This document shows, in pieces, positions 55,123 to 64,000 of a stretch of 64,000 bases of DNA. The number at the start of each line of letters is the position of its first letter. Positions within the stretch are counted from its first letter, which is position 1. The position numbers were made by a program, and so were the translations under genes. The stretch spans positions 62,001-126,000 of the forward strand of contig CATYOF010000003.1 of assembly GCA_958410215.1 (NCBI GenBank), in the 5' to 3' direction. The notes below the pieces were generated by a model, which was not told the DNA's origin, did not search any database, and worked only from the letters and a program-made list of their open reading frames with translations. The stretch is from an uncultured Cryptobacterium sp. GTDB lineage: Bacteria > Actinomycetota > Coriobacteriia > Coriobacteriales > Eggerthellaceae.

Positions 55123-57882
55123 ATGGATGAGCACAAGGAAAAAGAAGGCTTTGATCAGGAAGTTAAAGAAAAAGCTTCAGAAACGAATCAAGCAACTGAA
55201 GCACCTGAAGCATCCGAAGCACCTGAAGCCTTGGAGGAAGAAAAAGCTTCTTCAGAAATGCCAGCTAGCAAACCCTTTAGCAAGCGAAGTTTGTTCCCTC
55301 AAGGTATTGATCGCCGAAGCTTAATAGCGGGTATTGTTGGCGGCGCTGTGGGTATGGGAATTATTACCCTGCTACCGCGCGGGATAGTAGCGGTATCAAG
55401 TGCGGCTAGTGGTGGCGATGGCATTTTCATTGAGGGGAACAATGCGAATCTAACCAATCAAACCTACGACGTGGAGTTCGTTCAGCCTATCAAGCTTGTA
55501 GCAAGAAAAGACGGCGAAATTCAAACCGAAGGTATTTGGCGTTCAAGCAATAAGCATCTTGTTTCTGTTGCTTCAGATGGTACGACGGTAATGCGCGATG
55601 GTGTAGGTGGTCACGACGTTGAAGTTACTTGGTCGCTAGGGGATACAAGCTATTCCATCACGTTTTATACGACACAGACTGCTGGAGCCCATGCTATTGA
55701 AGTAGATGCCCCCATGACGCGTGGTGCCTTTATGATTCGTCTAGCCAATTACTTTGGGTGGCCTCATTACAACGCCGTTATGGACGATGGGGTAGATATT
55801 GACGATAACGGCGAAATTATGGAAACGGAACGAGTGCGTAATTATTTCGATGTAACAGGCGATAACGATTACGTAAAGCCTATCGAAGCGGCGCTTGATA
55901 TGGGGGTTTTGCACGCAGAAGGCTCCAATGATTTGTTCTATCCTATGTCTCCCATGACCAGGCAGGATGCTGCAGTAATTTTGGTAAATGCTTTTAAAAT
56001 GGAAGCCTTAGAAGATGATTATTTGTCTCACTTTAGCGACAAAGATCAAATTTCAGAAGACTGCTATCAAGCATTGAATACGCTCGTTGGGCGTAATTTT
56101 ATGCGCGGTCGTACTAACACAACACTTAATCCTACTGATGGTATTACCGATACTGAAGCTCGCATTATTATCGAGTCAATCGACAAGCGCGTCGTGTGTC
56201 CTGTTTGGTCGATGCCAGTAAGCCATCGAAAATTTGTGCGATGCCGTCCTGAATGGATGACCGCAACTCCCGATGCTACGGTGAAGTGGCGTGTAAAAAT
56301 CGAGAAGTATTCTCATCCAGAACTTAAAGGGCTTTTTGTTCAAGATCGCGGGGTTGGTGCCTATGTTGGTACTGGTTGGAGCGATTGGTTTGAGTACCAT
56401 CCGGGATATTCGACTGACCCCATGTTCGGTTTAAATAACAACAAAGATTTACCCTATGATGCCATTTGGTTTATTGCGGAAGTTGAATGCTATGCGGAAA
56501 AAGAGGGTATGGAAACTTCGCCCGTGACTCACTTTATGTGGCGAATTGAACGTCCCGCATGGCATGATTTTGCTCATGATGTATTGCATGAAGGTGGGGA
56601 TAACTTCCCAACAGTTCATCGATTCTTCGATAATTTCCAGGCAGCAGCTTATTACATCGAAGGAAGCGAACGGGGTATTTTGTTCGATGGGTTAATGCCT
56701 ACGAATACGACAACCACCTTGATCGATAGAGTAAACGAAGTAGCAACAAAGCCGTATTCGTTTGTTCTTGGTCATAATCATCCCGATCATAACGGTGCAA
56801 TGCCTTTCGCTTATGAAGCTGGTCTGGATATCTATGTATGCGATCGTACGTATCCGCTGGATGAGCCTTGGAAAATTGAGGTCTACAACCAGAAATACAC
56901 CAGCGAAAACCCCGTTATTGATGAAGAACGAAGCGGAACGTACTCAGGCGACAAAGTTCATGTGGTTGATGAAGGAGACGAATTTGATTTAGGTAACTGC
57001 AAATTTGAAGTAGTTCATCTGCCCGGACATGAAGATTCGTCAATTTTGTTGTACAGCCGAGATACGGGCTTGTTATTCTCGTCTGATATTTATGCGGTAA
57101 ATCGTTATTGGGTAGCCGACCAGTTTGCGGCAAAAGGCGTGAAGCAGGATTTACTCCTTTCGCTTCATCAGCAACTTATGGATATTTACACTAAGGATGG
57201 CGCTAAGGTTAAAGAGCTCTACACCGGGCATAATCGTATTGGCATGGGCGGAGATTACCTTACCATTTGGGAGCAGTGCTTGCAGAAGCTCACCAATTAC
57301 GGTCCCGATGCGGTATCTCATGATCGACGCGGTGATGGCGCGATTGTGGTAACGGATGGGCATCAATACGAAACCATGAATTGGACCAGTTTTTCCGAAG
57401 ACGGAAGTCAAATTCTTGCCGAGTATAAGGGTAAGTACGATGGAAAGAAATTCTATCGTATTGAGGTAGATGGTCGAGGAAAGAAGAATCCGTTAGTAGA
57501 GAGCAATCTGTATTTCGATTACAAAACCAATGCTCATTTAAGTAACGTAACCTTCCAAGACGCAGAATTGGTAGGACACGATTTTAAATACAAGATGGGG
57601 TTTGATGAAGTAGACGAAAAGACTGCTGATGGTCGTCTGAAATACGCTATTGAAAACAAATTTGTTCCCTATGAATACGAATATGACGTTAAAACTAGCA
57701 ACAGCGAAGCAACGTTTACCCCTGTTGCAATGTCTGACCTTATTACAAAGATGACAGTAAACGGACAGCCCGCTTCAAGTCGTTGTCCGGTAACAGTTAA
57801 AACTTCGTCTCCGGCAGTTGTTGAAATAACGGGTCCTGATGGGAAGACCAAGCAAACGTACACCTTTACTTTTAAGAAGTAG
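55123..57882 (+). CDS. Exported protein with Tat-like signal, SLH-like repeats and metallo-beta-lactamase fold
   Basis: A 919-residue protein. Residues 1-60 are an acidic, repetitive leader (EAPEASEAPEALEEE). A Tat-like signal DRRSLIAGIVGGAVGMG (Arg pair at 64-65) with a hydrophobic stretch follows. A beta-rich, Big-like domain and a region resembling S-layer-homology repeats (ALDMGVLHAEGSNDLFYPMSPMTRQDAAVILVNAF) come before a metallo-beta-lactamase fold at about 510-720, with the metal motif HNHPDH at 551-556, LPGHEDSS and SSDIYAV. The C-terminus is another beta domain. It is likely anchored outside the cell. Substrate unknown. GGAGGG precedes the ATG. Confidence 0.85.
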   Translation: MDEHKEKEGFDQEVKEKASETNQATEAPEASEAPEALEEEKASSEMPASKPFSKRSLFPQGIDRRSLIAGIVGGAVGMGIITLLPRGIVAVSSAASGGDGIFIEGNNANLTNQTYDVEFVQPIKLVARKDGEIQTEGIWRSSNKHLVSVASDGTTVMRDGVGGHDVEVTWSLGDTSYSITFYTTQTAGAHAIEVDAPMTRGAFMIRLANYFGWPHYNAVMDDGVDIDDNGEIMETERVRNYFDVTGDNDYVKPIEAALDMGVLHAEGSNDLFYPMSPMTRQDAAVILVNAFKMEALEDDYLSHFSDKDQISEDCYQALNTLVGRNFMRGRTNTTLNPTDGITDTEARIIIESIDKRVVCPVWSMPVSHRKFVRCRPEWMTATPDATVKWRVKIEKYSHPELKGLFVQDRGVGAYVGTGWSDWFEYHPGYSTDPMFGLNNNKDLPYDAIWFIAEVECYAEKEGMETSPVTHFMWRIERPAWHDFAHDVLHEGGDNFPTVHRFFDNFQAAAYYIEGSERGILFDGLMPTNTTTTLIDRVNEVATKPYSFVLGHNHPDHNGAMPFAYEAGLDIYVCDRTYPLDEPWKIEVYNQKYTSENPVIDEERSGTYSGDKVHVVDEGDEFDLGNCKFEVVHLPGHEDSSILLYSRDTGLLFSSDIYAVNRYWVADQFAAKGVKQDLLLSLHQQLMDIYTKDGAKVKELYTGHNRIGMGGDYLTIWEQCLQKLTNYGPDAVSHDRRGDGAIVVTDGHQYETMNWTSFSEDGSQILAEYKGKYDGKKFYRIEVDGRGKKNPLVESNLYFDYKTNAHLSNVTFQDAELVGHDFKYKMGFDEVDEKTADGRLKYAIENKFVPYEYEYDVKTSNSEATFTPVAMSDLITKMTVNGQPASSRCPVTVKTSSPAVVEITGPDGKTKQTYTFTFKK

Positions 57883-57946
57883 TTGGAAACATATGTAAGC
57901 TTTAGTTTTAGGCAGTTACTTGATCTAGTCTTGGGATATTTCCTTT

Positions 57947-57978
57947 ATGAGGAGGATGGCGGTCGCTATCCTCCTCAT
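57947..57978. terminator. Hairpin after the MBL-fold gene
   Basis: An 11-bp perfect stem (ATGAGGAGGAT with ATCCTCCTCAT) continued by GCG/CGC inside. The T-run is missing. The rest of 57883-58191 has no gene. Confidence 0.65.
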
Positions 57979-58191
57979 AGTATGCAAAGCGAAATGTCCA
58001 CTGCTCCGCTAAAGTATCACTCTCCCAAATTACTTATATACATGGGCGTGTTTTTTGCTATAGTTCTTCGTTATGTAAACAGCCATTTGTTCATTATTTA
58101 CTTGGTGCTTTTTGCTCTATAAAAGTGATACGTACCTTAAAACGCAAAGGGTCTGTTTATTGAGGGATACCTTTATGAGAAAGAAGATCTA

Positions 58192-59583
58192 ATGACTTCA
58201 ACAGAACCAGCACAACAGGCGGGTCGTGCTTCTTGGTCGGGCAAGCTTGCTTTTGTTTTGGCGGCAGCTGCTTCTGCTGTTGGCTTGGGAAGCATGTGGC
58301 GCTTCCCTTATTTGGCAGCAAAATATGGTGGCGGCACGTTTTTGCTCACGTACTTAGTTTTTGTATTTACCATCGGTATCGCGCTTTTGCTTCTCGAAAC
58401 CGCTCTTGGTCGTAAGACAGGTCAAAGCTCCATCGGTGCATTTAAGGCCTATGGTAAAAAGTATGCTTTCATTGGCATTTTGATGTCTGCGGTTCCTTTT
58501 ATTATTGTGCCTTACTACTGCGTCATTGGCGGTTGGGTAACAAAGTTCTTGGCTTGTTATGTAACGGGCGACATTGCCTCTCTTACTGATGGCGGCGATT
58601 ACTTCAGCGCCTTTATTGCAAATGGGCCTGAAAGCATTATTTTCATGCTGATCTTTATGGCGCTAACGTACTTTGTTGTATCGCGTGGCGTTAAAGGTGG
58701 TATTGAAAAGGCGAACCTGGTTATGATGCCTGCTTTGATTATCATGGCGGCGGGTGTTGCAATTTATGCACTTACCTTGCCTGGCGCGGTTGATGGCTTG
58801 GCCTACTACTTTGTTCCAGATTTCAGTGCTTTTTCTCCTGAGCTGGTAATTTCTGCTCTTGGCCAAACGTTCTTCACCTTGTCTTTAGCAATGGGCATTA
58901 TGGTGACCTATGGCTCTTATTTGGATAAAACCTCCAAGCTTACCTCGAGTGTTGGTCAGATCGCAGGCACCACGTTTGGTGTATCCTTGCTCGCTGGTTT
59001 AATGATCATTCCTGCTGCCTTTGCGGCAATGGGTTCAGGCGAAGCGGTTGCACAAAATTCCGGCCCAACGTTGATGTTTGTTGTTTTGCCTCAGGTATTT
59101 AGTGGCTTGGGTGATATTGCTCCTATTATTGGTGGCGTATTCTTCATCTTGGTATTATTTGCGGCGCTTACCAGTTCCATTTCTTTAGTGGAAACGTGTA
59201 CGGCAATTATCCAGGATGCAACTCACTGCAAGCGTAGTACCGCCCTTATTGTGACTATTGTGTGGACCACTTTGATGGGTATCATCGTAAATCTTGGCTT
59301 TGGCACACTGTCCTTTATTCAGCCGTTGGGCGAAGGTTCTACGATGCTGGACTTCTTCGACTTTATTTCCAATTCAGTTATGATGCCGATCGTTGCATTG
59401 CTTACCTGTATCTTCATTGGCTGGATTGTGGGTACGAAGTCGCTCGAAGAAGAAGTTATGCTTTCTGCTGAATTTAAGCTGCGCAAGGTATGGGCATTCA
59501 TGATTAAGTTCATTGCACCAATTGTGCTTGTAATCATTCTGATTGCTTACGTTGCTCAAACCATGGGTCTGTTTACGATGTAG
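58192..59583 (+). CDS. Neurotransmitter:sodium symporter family transporter
   Basis: A 463-residue Na+-coupled transporter with 11-12 membrane segments. The first-helix motif FVLAAAASAVGLGSMWRFPYLAAKYGGGTFLLTY is the family signature, forming the Na+ and substrate site; GQTFFTLSLAMGIMVTYGSY is the sixth helix. Bacterial members such as LeuT take up amino acids. It lies 310 bp after the secreted MBL-fold protein and may import what that enzyme releases. GAAAGAAG precedes the ATG. Confidence 0.95.
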   Translation: MTSTEPAQQAGRASWSGKLAFVLAAAASAVGLGSMWRFPYLAAKYGGGTFLLTYLVFVFTIGIALLLLETALGRKTGQSSIGAFKAYGKKYAFIGILMSAVPFIIVPYYCVIGGWVTKFLACYVTGDIASLTDGGDYFSAFIANGPESIIFMLIFMALTYFVVSRGVKGGIEKANLVMMPALIIMAAGVAIYALTLPGAVDGLAYYFVPDFSAFSPELVISALGQTFFTLSLAMGIMVTYGSYLDKTSKLTSSVGQIAGTTFGVSLLAGLMIIPAAFAAMGSGEAVAQNSGPTLMFVVLPQVFSGLGDIAPIIGGVFFILVLFAALTSSISLVETCTAIIQDATHCKRSTALIVTIVWTTLMGIIVNLGFGTLSFIQPLGEGSTMLDFFDFISNSVMMPIVALLTCIFIGWIVGTKSLEEEVMLSAEFKLRKVWAFMIKFIAPIVLVIILIAYVAQTMGLFTM

Positions 59584-59601
59584 TAGGGTAAGGAGAAACA
59601 C

Positions 59602-60666
59602 GTGTCTCTTTCAATCGGTATAGTTGGACTTCCTAATGTAGGCAAATCTTCGCTGTTTACTGCTTTAACGAAAAAGAGTGGCTTTGCCGCAAATTATCCC
59701 TTTGCAACCATTGAACCCAATGTGGGCATTGTTCCAGTGCCAGACGATCGTTTAGAGGGCCTGGCGGCAATTGACCACCCAGCCAAGATTATTCCAGCAA
59801 CCGTTGAATTTGTGGATATTGCGGGTTTGGTAGCGGGCGCTTCTCAAGGTGAAGGTTTGGGCAACAAGTTTTTGGCCAACATTCGCGAAACGGATGCTAT
59901 CTGTGAAGTGGTTCGCTTCTTTACCGATCCCAACGTAGAACATGTGTCTCGTAAGGTTGATCCTCAAAGTGATGTGGAAACCATCAAAACCGAATTGGTG
60001 CTGGCTGATATGGGTACCATTGAAAAGGCGCTGCCTCGTTTAGAAAAGGAAGCAAAGCGCGATAAATCTGCCGTATTGAAGTTCGAAACCGCAAAAAAGG
60101 TGTTTGAGGGCTTAAATGAAGGTCATCGTGCTCTTTCGCTTGATTTGTCTGACGATGAAAAAGATTCCATTAAGGAATTATGTCTGCTTACCATGAAGCC
60201 TTTACTCTACATTGCGAATGTGGATGAAAGCCAGCTTAATGCTGAACTGCCAGAAATCGACGGCCAGCAGCCCGTGCCTATTTGCGCTAAGACGGAGGCC
60301 GACTTGGCGGAGCTGGAGCCTGAAGAAGCTCAGATGTTCTTAGATGAATTAGGGTTGGATGAATCGGGCCTGGCTCGTTTGGTTCGCGAAGCCTATAAGT
60401 TGTTGGGGTTGCAAAGCTTCTTTACCAGCGGCGAAACCGAAACGCGCGCCTGGACTATTCCAGTAGGCGCAAAAGCTCTTCAGGCTGCAGGCGTTATCCA
60501 TACCGACTTTGAACGTGGTTTTATTAAGGCGGAAACTGCCTCATATAGTGATTATGTTGAACTGGGTGGCGAAAAGGGCTGCCGCGAAGCGGGCAAACTT
60601 CGCCAAGAAGGGAAAGACTATGTGGTGCAGGACGGAGATGTAATGCACTTCAAGTTCAATGTGTAA
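59602..60666 (+). CDS. ychF: Redox-responsive ATPase/GTPase YchF
   Basis: A 354-residue P-loop ATPase of the Obg-related family, acting near the ribosome. The P-loop is [40 protein letters not shown], the switch region, and the C-terminal TGS domain ([12 protein letters not shown]) are typical. It starts with GTG after TAAGGAG. A strong terminator follows. Confidence 0.97.
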   Translation: MSLSIGIVGLPNVGKSSLFTALTKKSGFAANYPFATIEPNVGIVPVPDDRLEGLAAIDHPAKIIPATVEFVDIAGLVAGASQGEGLGNKFLANIRETDAICEVVRFFTDPNVEHVSRKVDPQSDVETIKTELVLADMGTIEKALPRLEKEAKRDKSAVLKFETAKKVFEGLNEGHRALSLDLSDDEKDSIKELCLLTMKPLLYIANVDESQLNAELPEIDGQQPVPICAKTEADLAELEPEEAQMFLDELGLDESGLARLVREAYKLLGLQSFFTSGETETRAWTIPVGAKALQAAGVIHTDFERGFIKAETASYSDYVELGGEKGCREAGKLRQEGKDYVVQDGDVMHFKFNV

Positions 60667-60752
60667 ACTTTGAATCGCACTTATAAGGATGTTTTTCCGT
60701 TTGGCTGAAAGCAATAAATAAGACTGGCAGATAATGCTCAAGTTCATGTACG

Positions 60753-60797
60753 AAGTGGCAATAGTGTTATGAAAGCATAATACTATTGCCACTTTTA
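60753..60797 (+). terminator. Terminator after ychF
   Basis: A 19-bp stem (60753-60771 with 60776-60794, one G-T pair) around an AAAG loop, running into TTTT. Confidence 0.93.
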
Positions 60798-60955
60798 TGT
60801 TATGCAGAGAAGTGATGAAAGGATTCCAAAGGCAAAGAATAATGCATGGCTTTTCGCAAAGAGGTCTATTCTGTGCGTGCTAAACTTTCTTGTAGGATAA
60901 AAAGACATCACGCAATAAATCGAACAGTATGCGTGTTTTGCGAGGAGGGGCTTAT

Positions 60956-62122
60956 ATGGAACTTCGCGAAATGGGGAAAACGGGCGTTAAGCTTTCGCCA
61001 CTAGGTTTTGGTGTTATGCGTTTGCCGCTCAAAAACGGCGGTAAAACAGCAAATGATACGACAATCGATAACGTGGATGTAGATACTTCTATTGCGATGA
61101 TTCGCCATGCGATAGATGAAGGTATCAACTACTTCGACACGGCCTACAACTATGTGTCGGGATCTTCCGAGGTTATTTTGGGACAGGCCCTTAAGGATGG
61201 CTATCGTGAAAAGGTTTACGTGGCGTCTAAGTCGCCCGCTTGGTTGTATAAAGCACCGGAAGATTTTGATCGTTATTTAAACGAACAGCTTGAACGTTTG
61301 GATATGGACTATATCGATTTCTATCTGCTGCATTCCATGAATGGTGGCAGTTGGAAAAAGTCGGTACGCAACAACGCAGTAGAGTCCATGGTTCGTGCTA
61401 AGGCGGAAGGCAAGGTAAAGCACATCGGTTTTTCGTTCCATGACGACTTGGAGCTTTTCGAAGAGATTTTAAACGCAGCGGATTGGGATTTCTGCCAAAT
61501 TCAGCTGAACTACTACGATCGTGATTATCAAGCTGGGGTTAAGGGTGCCAAGATGGCAGCCGAGCGCGGTATGGGCGTGGTGGTTATGGAGCCTCTGCGT
61601 GGTGGCTTGCTAGTTGATTTACCAAAGAGCGTGCAAGAAGTGTTCGATAATTCGCCTTATGATCGCAGCAACGTGGAATGGTCTTTTGACTGGCTGTGGG
61701 ATATGCCAGAAATTTCCTGTGTGCTTTCTGGCATGACTACGCCTCAGCAGTTGAATGACAACATCGAATACATGAAGCGTGCTTCCGTTGGCATGTTGAG
61801 TGAAGATGAACATGCGGTTATTGATGCCGCAAAAGCGGCACTTGATGCTAAGGCGGCTATTCCTTGTACGGGTTGCAACTACTGTGTGGACATGTGCCCC
61901 AATAAAATTGCCATTCCCTATAATTTCCGTGCCTACAACATGGGCGTTTTGTATGACAACATGGATTTGGCGAAAGAGTTTTACGCTGAAGAGGTTACAA
62001 GTTATGGTCGCCGTGCTGAACATTGCACCAGCTGCGGAACGTGTGAGGAAATATGCCCTCAGCATATTAAGATCAGCGAATGGTTACCTAAAGTAGATGA
62101 GCTTTTGAATACTGATAAGTAA
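60956..62122 (+). CDS. Aldo/keto reductase with C-terminal 2x[4Fe-4S] ferredoxin domain
   Basis: A 388-residue fusion. The aldo/keto reductase barrel shows LGFGVMRLPL, DTAYNYVSGSSEVILGQAL, ASKSPAW and YIDFYLLHSMNGG; the Tyr/Asp/Lys/His tetrad appears present. The C-terminal 80 residues hold two ferredoxin clusters (CTGCNYCVDMCP and CTSCGTCEEICP). Such fusions are common in anaerobes and may couple NAD(P)H or ferredoxin to reduction of carbonyls. The ATG at 60956 follows GAGGAGG. Confidence 0.95.
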   Translation: MELREMGKTGVKLSPLGFGVMRLPLKNGGKTANDTTIDNVDVDTSIAMIRHAIDEGINYFDTAYNYVSGSSEVILGQALKDGYREKVYVASKSPAWLYKAPEDFDRYLNEQLERLDMDYIDFYLLHSMNGGSWKKSVRNNAVESMVRAKAEGKVKHIGFSFHDDLELFEEILNAADWDFCQIQLNYYDRDYQAGVKGAKMAAERGMGVVVMEPLRGGLLVDLPKSVQEVFDNSPYDRSNVEWSFDWLWDMPEISCVLSGMTTPQQLNDNIEYMKRASVGMLSEDEHAVIDAAKAALDAKAAIPCTGCNYCVDMCPNKIAIPYNFRAYNMGVLYDNMDLAKEFYAEEVTSYGRRAEHCTSCGTCEEICPQHIKISEWLPKVDELLNTDK

Positions 62123-62394
62123 TGTCGAGTTTGATCTAGCCACATTCCAAACTAAGATATGTCCCATACCTAGACACAGCTGGTACCTTGTTTTATTGAT
62201 GAAAAGTTTCTTCTCGTATAGTTAATTTACGTTACGTTATTTATAATTTGGTAGGTTAGTAACAATAGTGCGTTTATGCTGTTGAAATAACAGTGTGGGC
62301 GCACTTCTCTGTTACGGTAAGAATTAGATTTCTAGCCCAGAATTAACCACTTAGTTTGTCACCAAATACGGCGGTCGTTCAAAGAAGGAATACT

Positions 62395-63171
62395 ATGCAT
62401 GCAGATGAAATAGAACGCCTTTTAACCGAGGTTTCTCAAGGCACCCGTTCAGTGGAAGATGCCTTGCTTTCGCTTAAAAAAGAACCTTTTACTGATTTAG
62501 GCTACGCCAAGGTGGACCACCATCGAGCATTGCGTCAAAACGCTGCCGAGGTGGTATATGGTGCGGGGAAAACTCCCGAGCAAATTGCGGGAATTGTTTC
62601 TTCGTTGCAGGCAGAAGGCGAAAAAACCGTTCTTATTACACGCCTTAATCCCGAAGCAGCAGCGTTACTACGCACCTCAATGCCACTTGATTATCACGAG
62701 CTTTCAAAAGTAGGCATTGTGGGGGCTATGCCAAAGCCTACCGGCAATGGTCGTATTGTCGTGGCGTGTGCGGGAACGAGCGATTTGCCAGTGGCGGAAG
62801 AGGCAGCTCTTACTGCTGAAGTGCTGGGTAATGAAGTGGTGCGATTGTTTGATGTGGGGGTTGCTGGTCTTCATCGACTGCTTGCGCATATGGATGATCT
62901 TATGAGTGCGCAGGTTATTATTGCTATTGCAGGGATGGAAGGCGCGCTTGCTAGCGTTATTGGTGGTATGGCATCGTGCCCCGTTATTGCGGTGCCAACC
63001 AGTGTTGGCTATGGCGCTTCGTTCAACGGGTTAGCTGCACTGCTTTCCATGTTGAATTCGTGCGCAAGTGGGGTAAGCGTCGTAAACATCGATAATGGTT
63101 TTGGGGCGGCATTTCAGGCGCATCTTATTAACCATTTACCAGGGAAAACGTCGTGTTCTGAAGGGCGCTAA
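62395..63171 (+). CDS. larB: LarB, nickel-pincer cofactor biosynthesis
   Basis: A 258-residue PurE-related enzyme that carboxylates nicotinic acid adenine dinucleotide in the first step of the nickel-pincer nucleotide cofactor of lactate racemase. AEVVYGAGKTPEQIAGIV, VACAGTSDLPVAEEAALTAEVLG, GVAGLHRLL, AGMEGALASVIGG and AVPTSVGYGASF are family motifs. AGAAGGAA precedes the ATG. An upstream hairpin (62268-62304) and TATAAT-like sequence lie in the gap. No larE or larA was seen in the window. Confidence 0.95.
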   Translation: MHADEIERLLTEVSQGTRSVEDALLSLKKEPFTDLGYAKVDHHRALRQNAAEVVYGAGKTPEQIAGIVSSLQAEGEKTVLITRLNPEAAALLRTSMPLDYHELSKVGIVGAMPKPTGNGRIVVACAGTSDLPVAEEAALTAEVLGNEVVRLFDVGVAGLHRLLAHMDDLMSAQVIIAIAGMEGALASVIGGMASCPVIAVPTSVGYGASFNGLAALLSMLNSCASGVSVVNIDNGFGAAFQAHLINHLPGKTSCSEGR

Positions 63172-63315
63172 GTAAAGAGCACTAAGTAAAGAACGCCAAG
63201 TAGCAAATTAAGCGCAAACAAAACGTCCTAGGAGCACAATCTGTTTGTATAAAGATGTTTCAGCAAGAAAAAGCTAAGACGATTTAAGCTTTGGAATAAG
63301 AAAAGAGACCCACAT

Positions 63316-63864
63316 ATGAAACTACATTTTGATCTCCGTGAAAACGCAACGCGCTCTCAGCTTTTAGATACGTTGTTGGAGGCAATGGATGAAGATGCGC
63401 GCAAGTCGTTTGACTATATAGTGAATCATGCGGTGGTGCCCGACAAGCACCATCATTCTATAGGGGAGGTGCGTGAAAGCATAGATGCGCTTACCGTGCC
63501 TGATCAAGTTAAGGCCGACCTCCATGCAGTATATGAAATTTTGGCCACCGCAGAGGCAAAGGTACATGGTTGTGCGGTGGAAGAAACGCATTTTCATGAA
63601 GTAGGAAACGCGAGTGGTATTCGCAATGCGCTTGCTATTTGTGCTGCGTTTTATGTATTGAATCCCGAATCAGTTACGGCAACGCCAATTCAACCTGGTG
63701 CAGGAGAAATAGAATGCGCTCATGGTATTCTTTCTTTGCCAGCTCCTGCAACGGCGGCTATTCTTGAAGGGCTTCCTCTTGCGGAGCCTCGATTGCAAGG
63801 CGAACGGGTAACACCTACCTCTGCAGCGCTTATCAAGCATTTTGTTGCTGCGTTTGCAGAGTAG
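63316..63864 (+). CDS. LarC-like protein, short form
   Basis: A 182-residue protein. Its second half (ETHFHEVGNASGIRNALAICAAFYVL, ECAHGILSLPAPATAAILEGLP, GERVTPTSAALIKHF) matches LarC, the nickel insertase of the same cofactor pathway. The first ~80 residues do not show the usual YFDCFSGISGDM start, and the whole C-terminal LarC2 domain is missing; a full LarC has about 400 residues. It stops cleanly. It could be a reduced functional protein or a decayed one; sequence alone does not tell. It lies 145 bp after larB. Confidence 0.75.
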   Translation: MKLHFDLRENATRSQLLDTLLEAMDEDARKSFDYIVNHAVVPDKHHHSIGEVRESIDALTVPDQVKADLHAVYEILATAEAKVHGCAVEETHFHEVGNASGIRNALAICAAFYVLNPESVTATPIQPGAGEIECAHGILSLPAPATAAILEGLPLAEPRLQGERVTPTSAALIKHFVAAFAE

Positions 63865-63957
63865 CCCTTACATCCTGTTTGTAGTTTGATTAGTAGTGCG
63901 CGTTTTGGCATAGGCTAGCGCTTTAATTAAGGTTTGTGGCATTAAGGATTGTACCGA

Positions 63958-64000
63958 GTGAAACTGCCCTGGCAAAAGAATAAGAATACCTTTAAAGAAA
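63958..64000 (+). CDS. 5' end of an unidentified gene, cut by the window edge
   Basis: A GTG at 63958, with AAGGA 10 nt upstream, opens a frame MKLPWQKNKNTFKE that runs off the window. Too short to identify; it could be another cofactor gene, since larB and a larC-like gene precede it. Confidence 0.4.
   Translation, partial: MKLPWQKNKNTFKE

Noticed and set aside
57883..58122. 79-codon frame after the MBL-fold gene
   Set aside because: It runs through a strong hairpin, begins at the previous stop and has no ribosome site.

Overview
The window is about 64 kb of chromosome from what looks like a strictly or largely anaerobic bacterium of moderate GC. My best guess is a low-GC member of the Coriobacteriia (Actinobacteria, Eggerthellaceae-like). 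This is inference, not a search result. It rests on the mix of an oxygen-sensitive class III ribonucleotide reductase, a glycyl radical enzyme, a desulfoferrodoxin-type superoxide reductase, a secreted metallo-beta-lactamase-fold protein with surface-layer-like repeats, and the style of the flavoproteins. No phage, insertion sequence, CRISPR array, rRNA or origin was seen. Most of the window is housekeeping sequence with small accessory inserts.

Layout. 1-8.8 kb: the 3' part of guaB, a VapBC-type toxin-antitoxin pair on the minus strand with a 38-bp palindromic candidate operator, a secreted coiled-coil/RlpA-like cell-wall protein, leuS with a structured leader, a YdcF/SanA-like membrane protein, a 2-hydroxyacid dehydrogenase and a small phosphoesterase. 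9-9.9 kb: tRNA-Lys, then a gene-poor patch with a structured repeat, an inverted repeat, a G9 tract and four 24-bp tandem repeats. 9.9-13.6 kb: infA-rpmJ-rpsM-rpsK-rpsD-rpoA-rplQ. 13.6-18.9 kb: a structured leader with its own terminator, then a glycyl radical enzyme of unknown substrate, its activase and an NhaC-family transporter. 19.3-24.8 kb: a zinc-ribbon membrane protein, nrdD-nrdG behind two NrdR-like boxes, and eno. 25-27 kb: two paralogous membrane proteins flanking a frameshifted lipoprotein gene.

27.2-40.9 kb: alr, a family 4 uracil-DNA glycosylase, a NifU-like protein, a small Cys-rich protein, lgt, superoxide reductase, two flavoproteins, tsaC-like, a lipase-like hydrolase, rpiB, a lipoprotein, glyA, upp and dCMP deaminase. 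41-49.4 kb: the complete F-type ATP synthase operon (atpI-like, B, E, F, H, A, G, D, C), followed by a 214-nt fold-back element and a second, separately placed epsilon-subunit gene. 49.5-54.1 kb: dnaE and truA. 54-59.6 kb: a divergent LysR regulator, a 919-residue exported metallo-beta-lactamase-fold protein and a neurotransmitter:sodium-symporter family transporter. 59.6-64 kb: ychF, a ferredoxin-fused aldo/keto reductase, larB, a short LarC-like protein and the start of another gene.

How the parts may work together. The two accessory metabolic modules share a logic of enzyme plus dedicated transporter: glycyl radical enzyme, activase and NhaC-type carrier; and secreted hydrolase, Na+-symporter and LysR. 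Neither substrate can be read from sequence. The c subunit lacks the Na+-binding residues, so the ATP synthase is predicted to be proton-coupled. Intergenic DNA is rich in structured or repeated elements; a two-copy element at 9.2 and 53.1 kb keeps its fold although its outer stem sequences differ.
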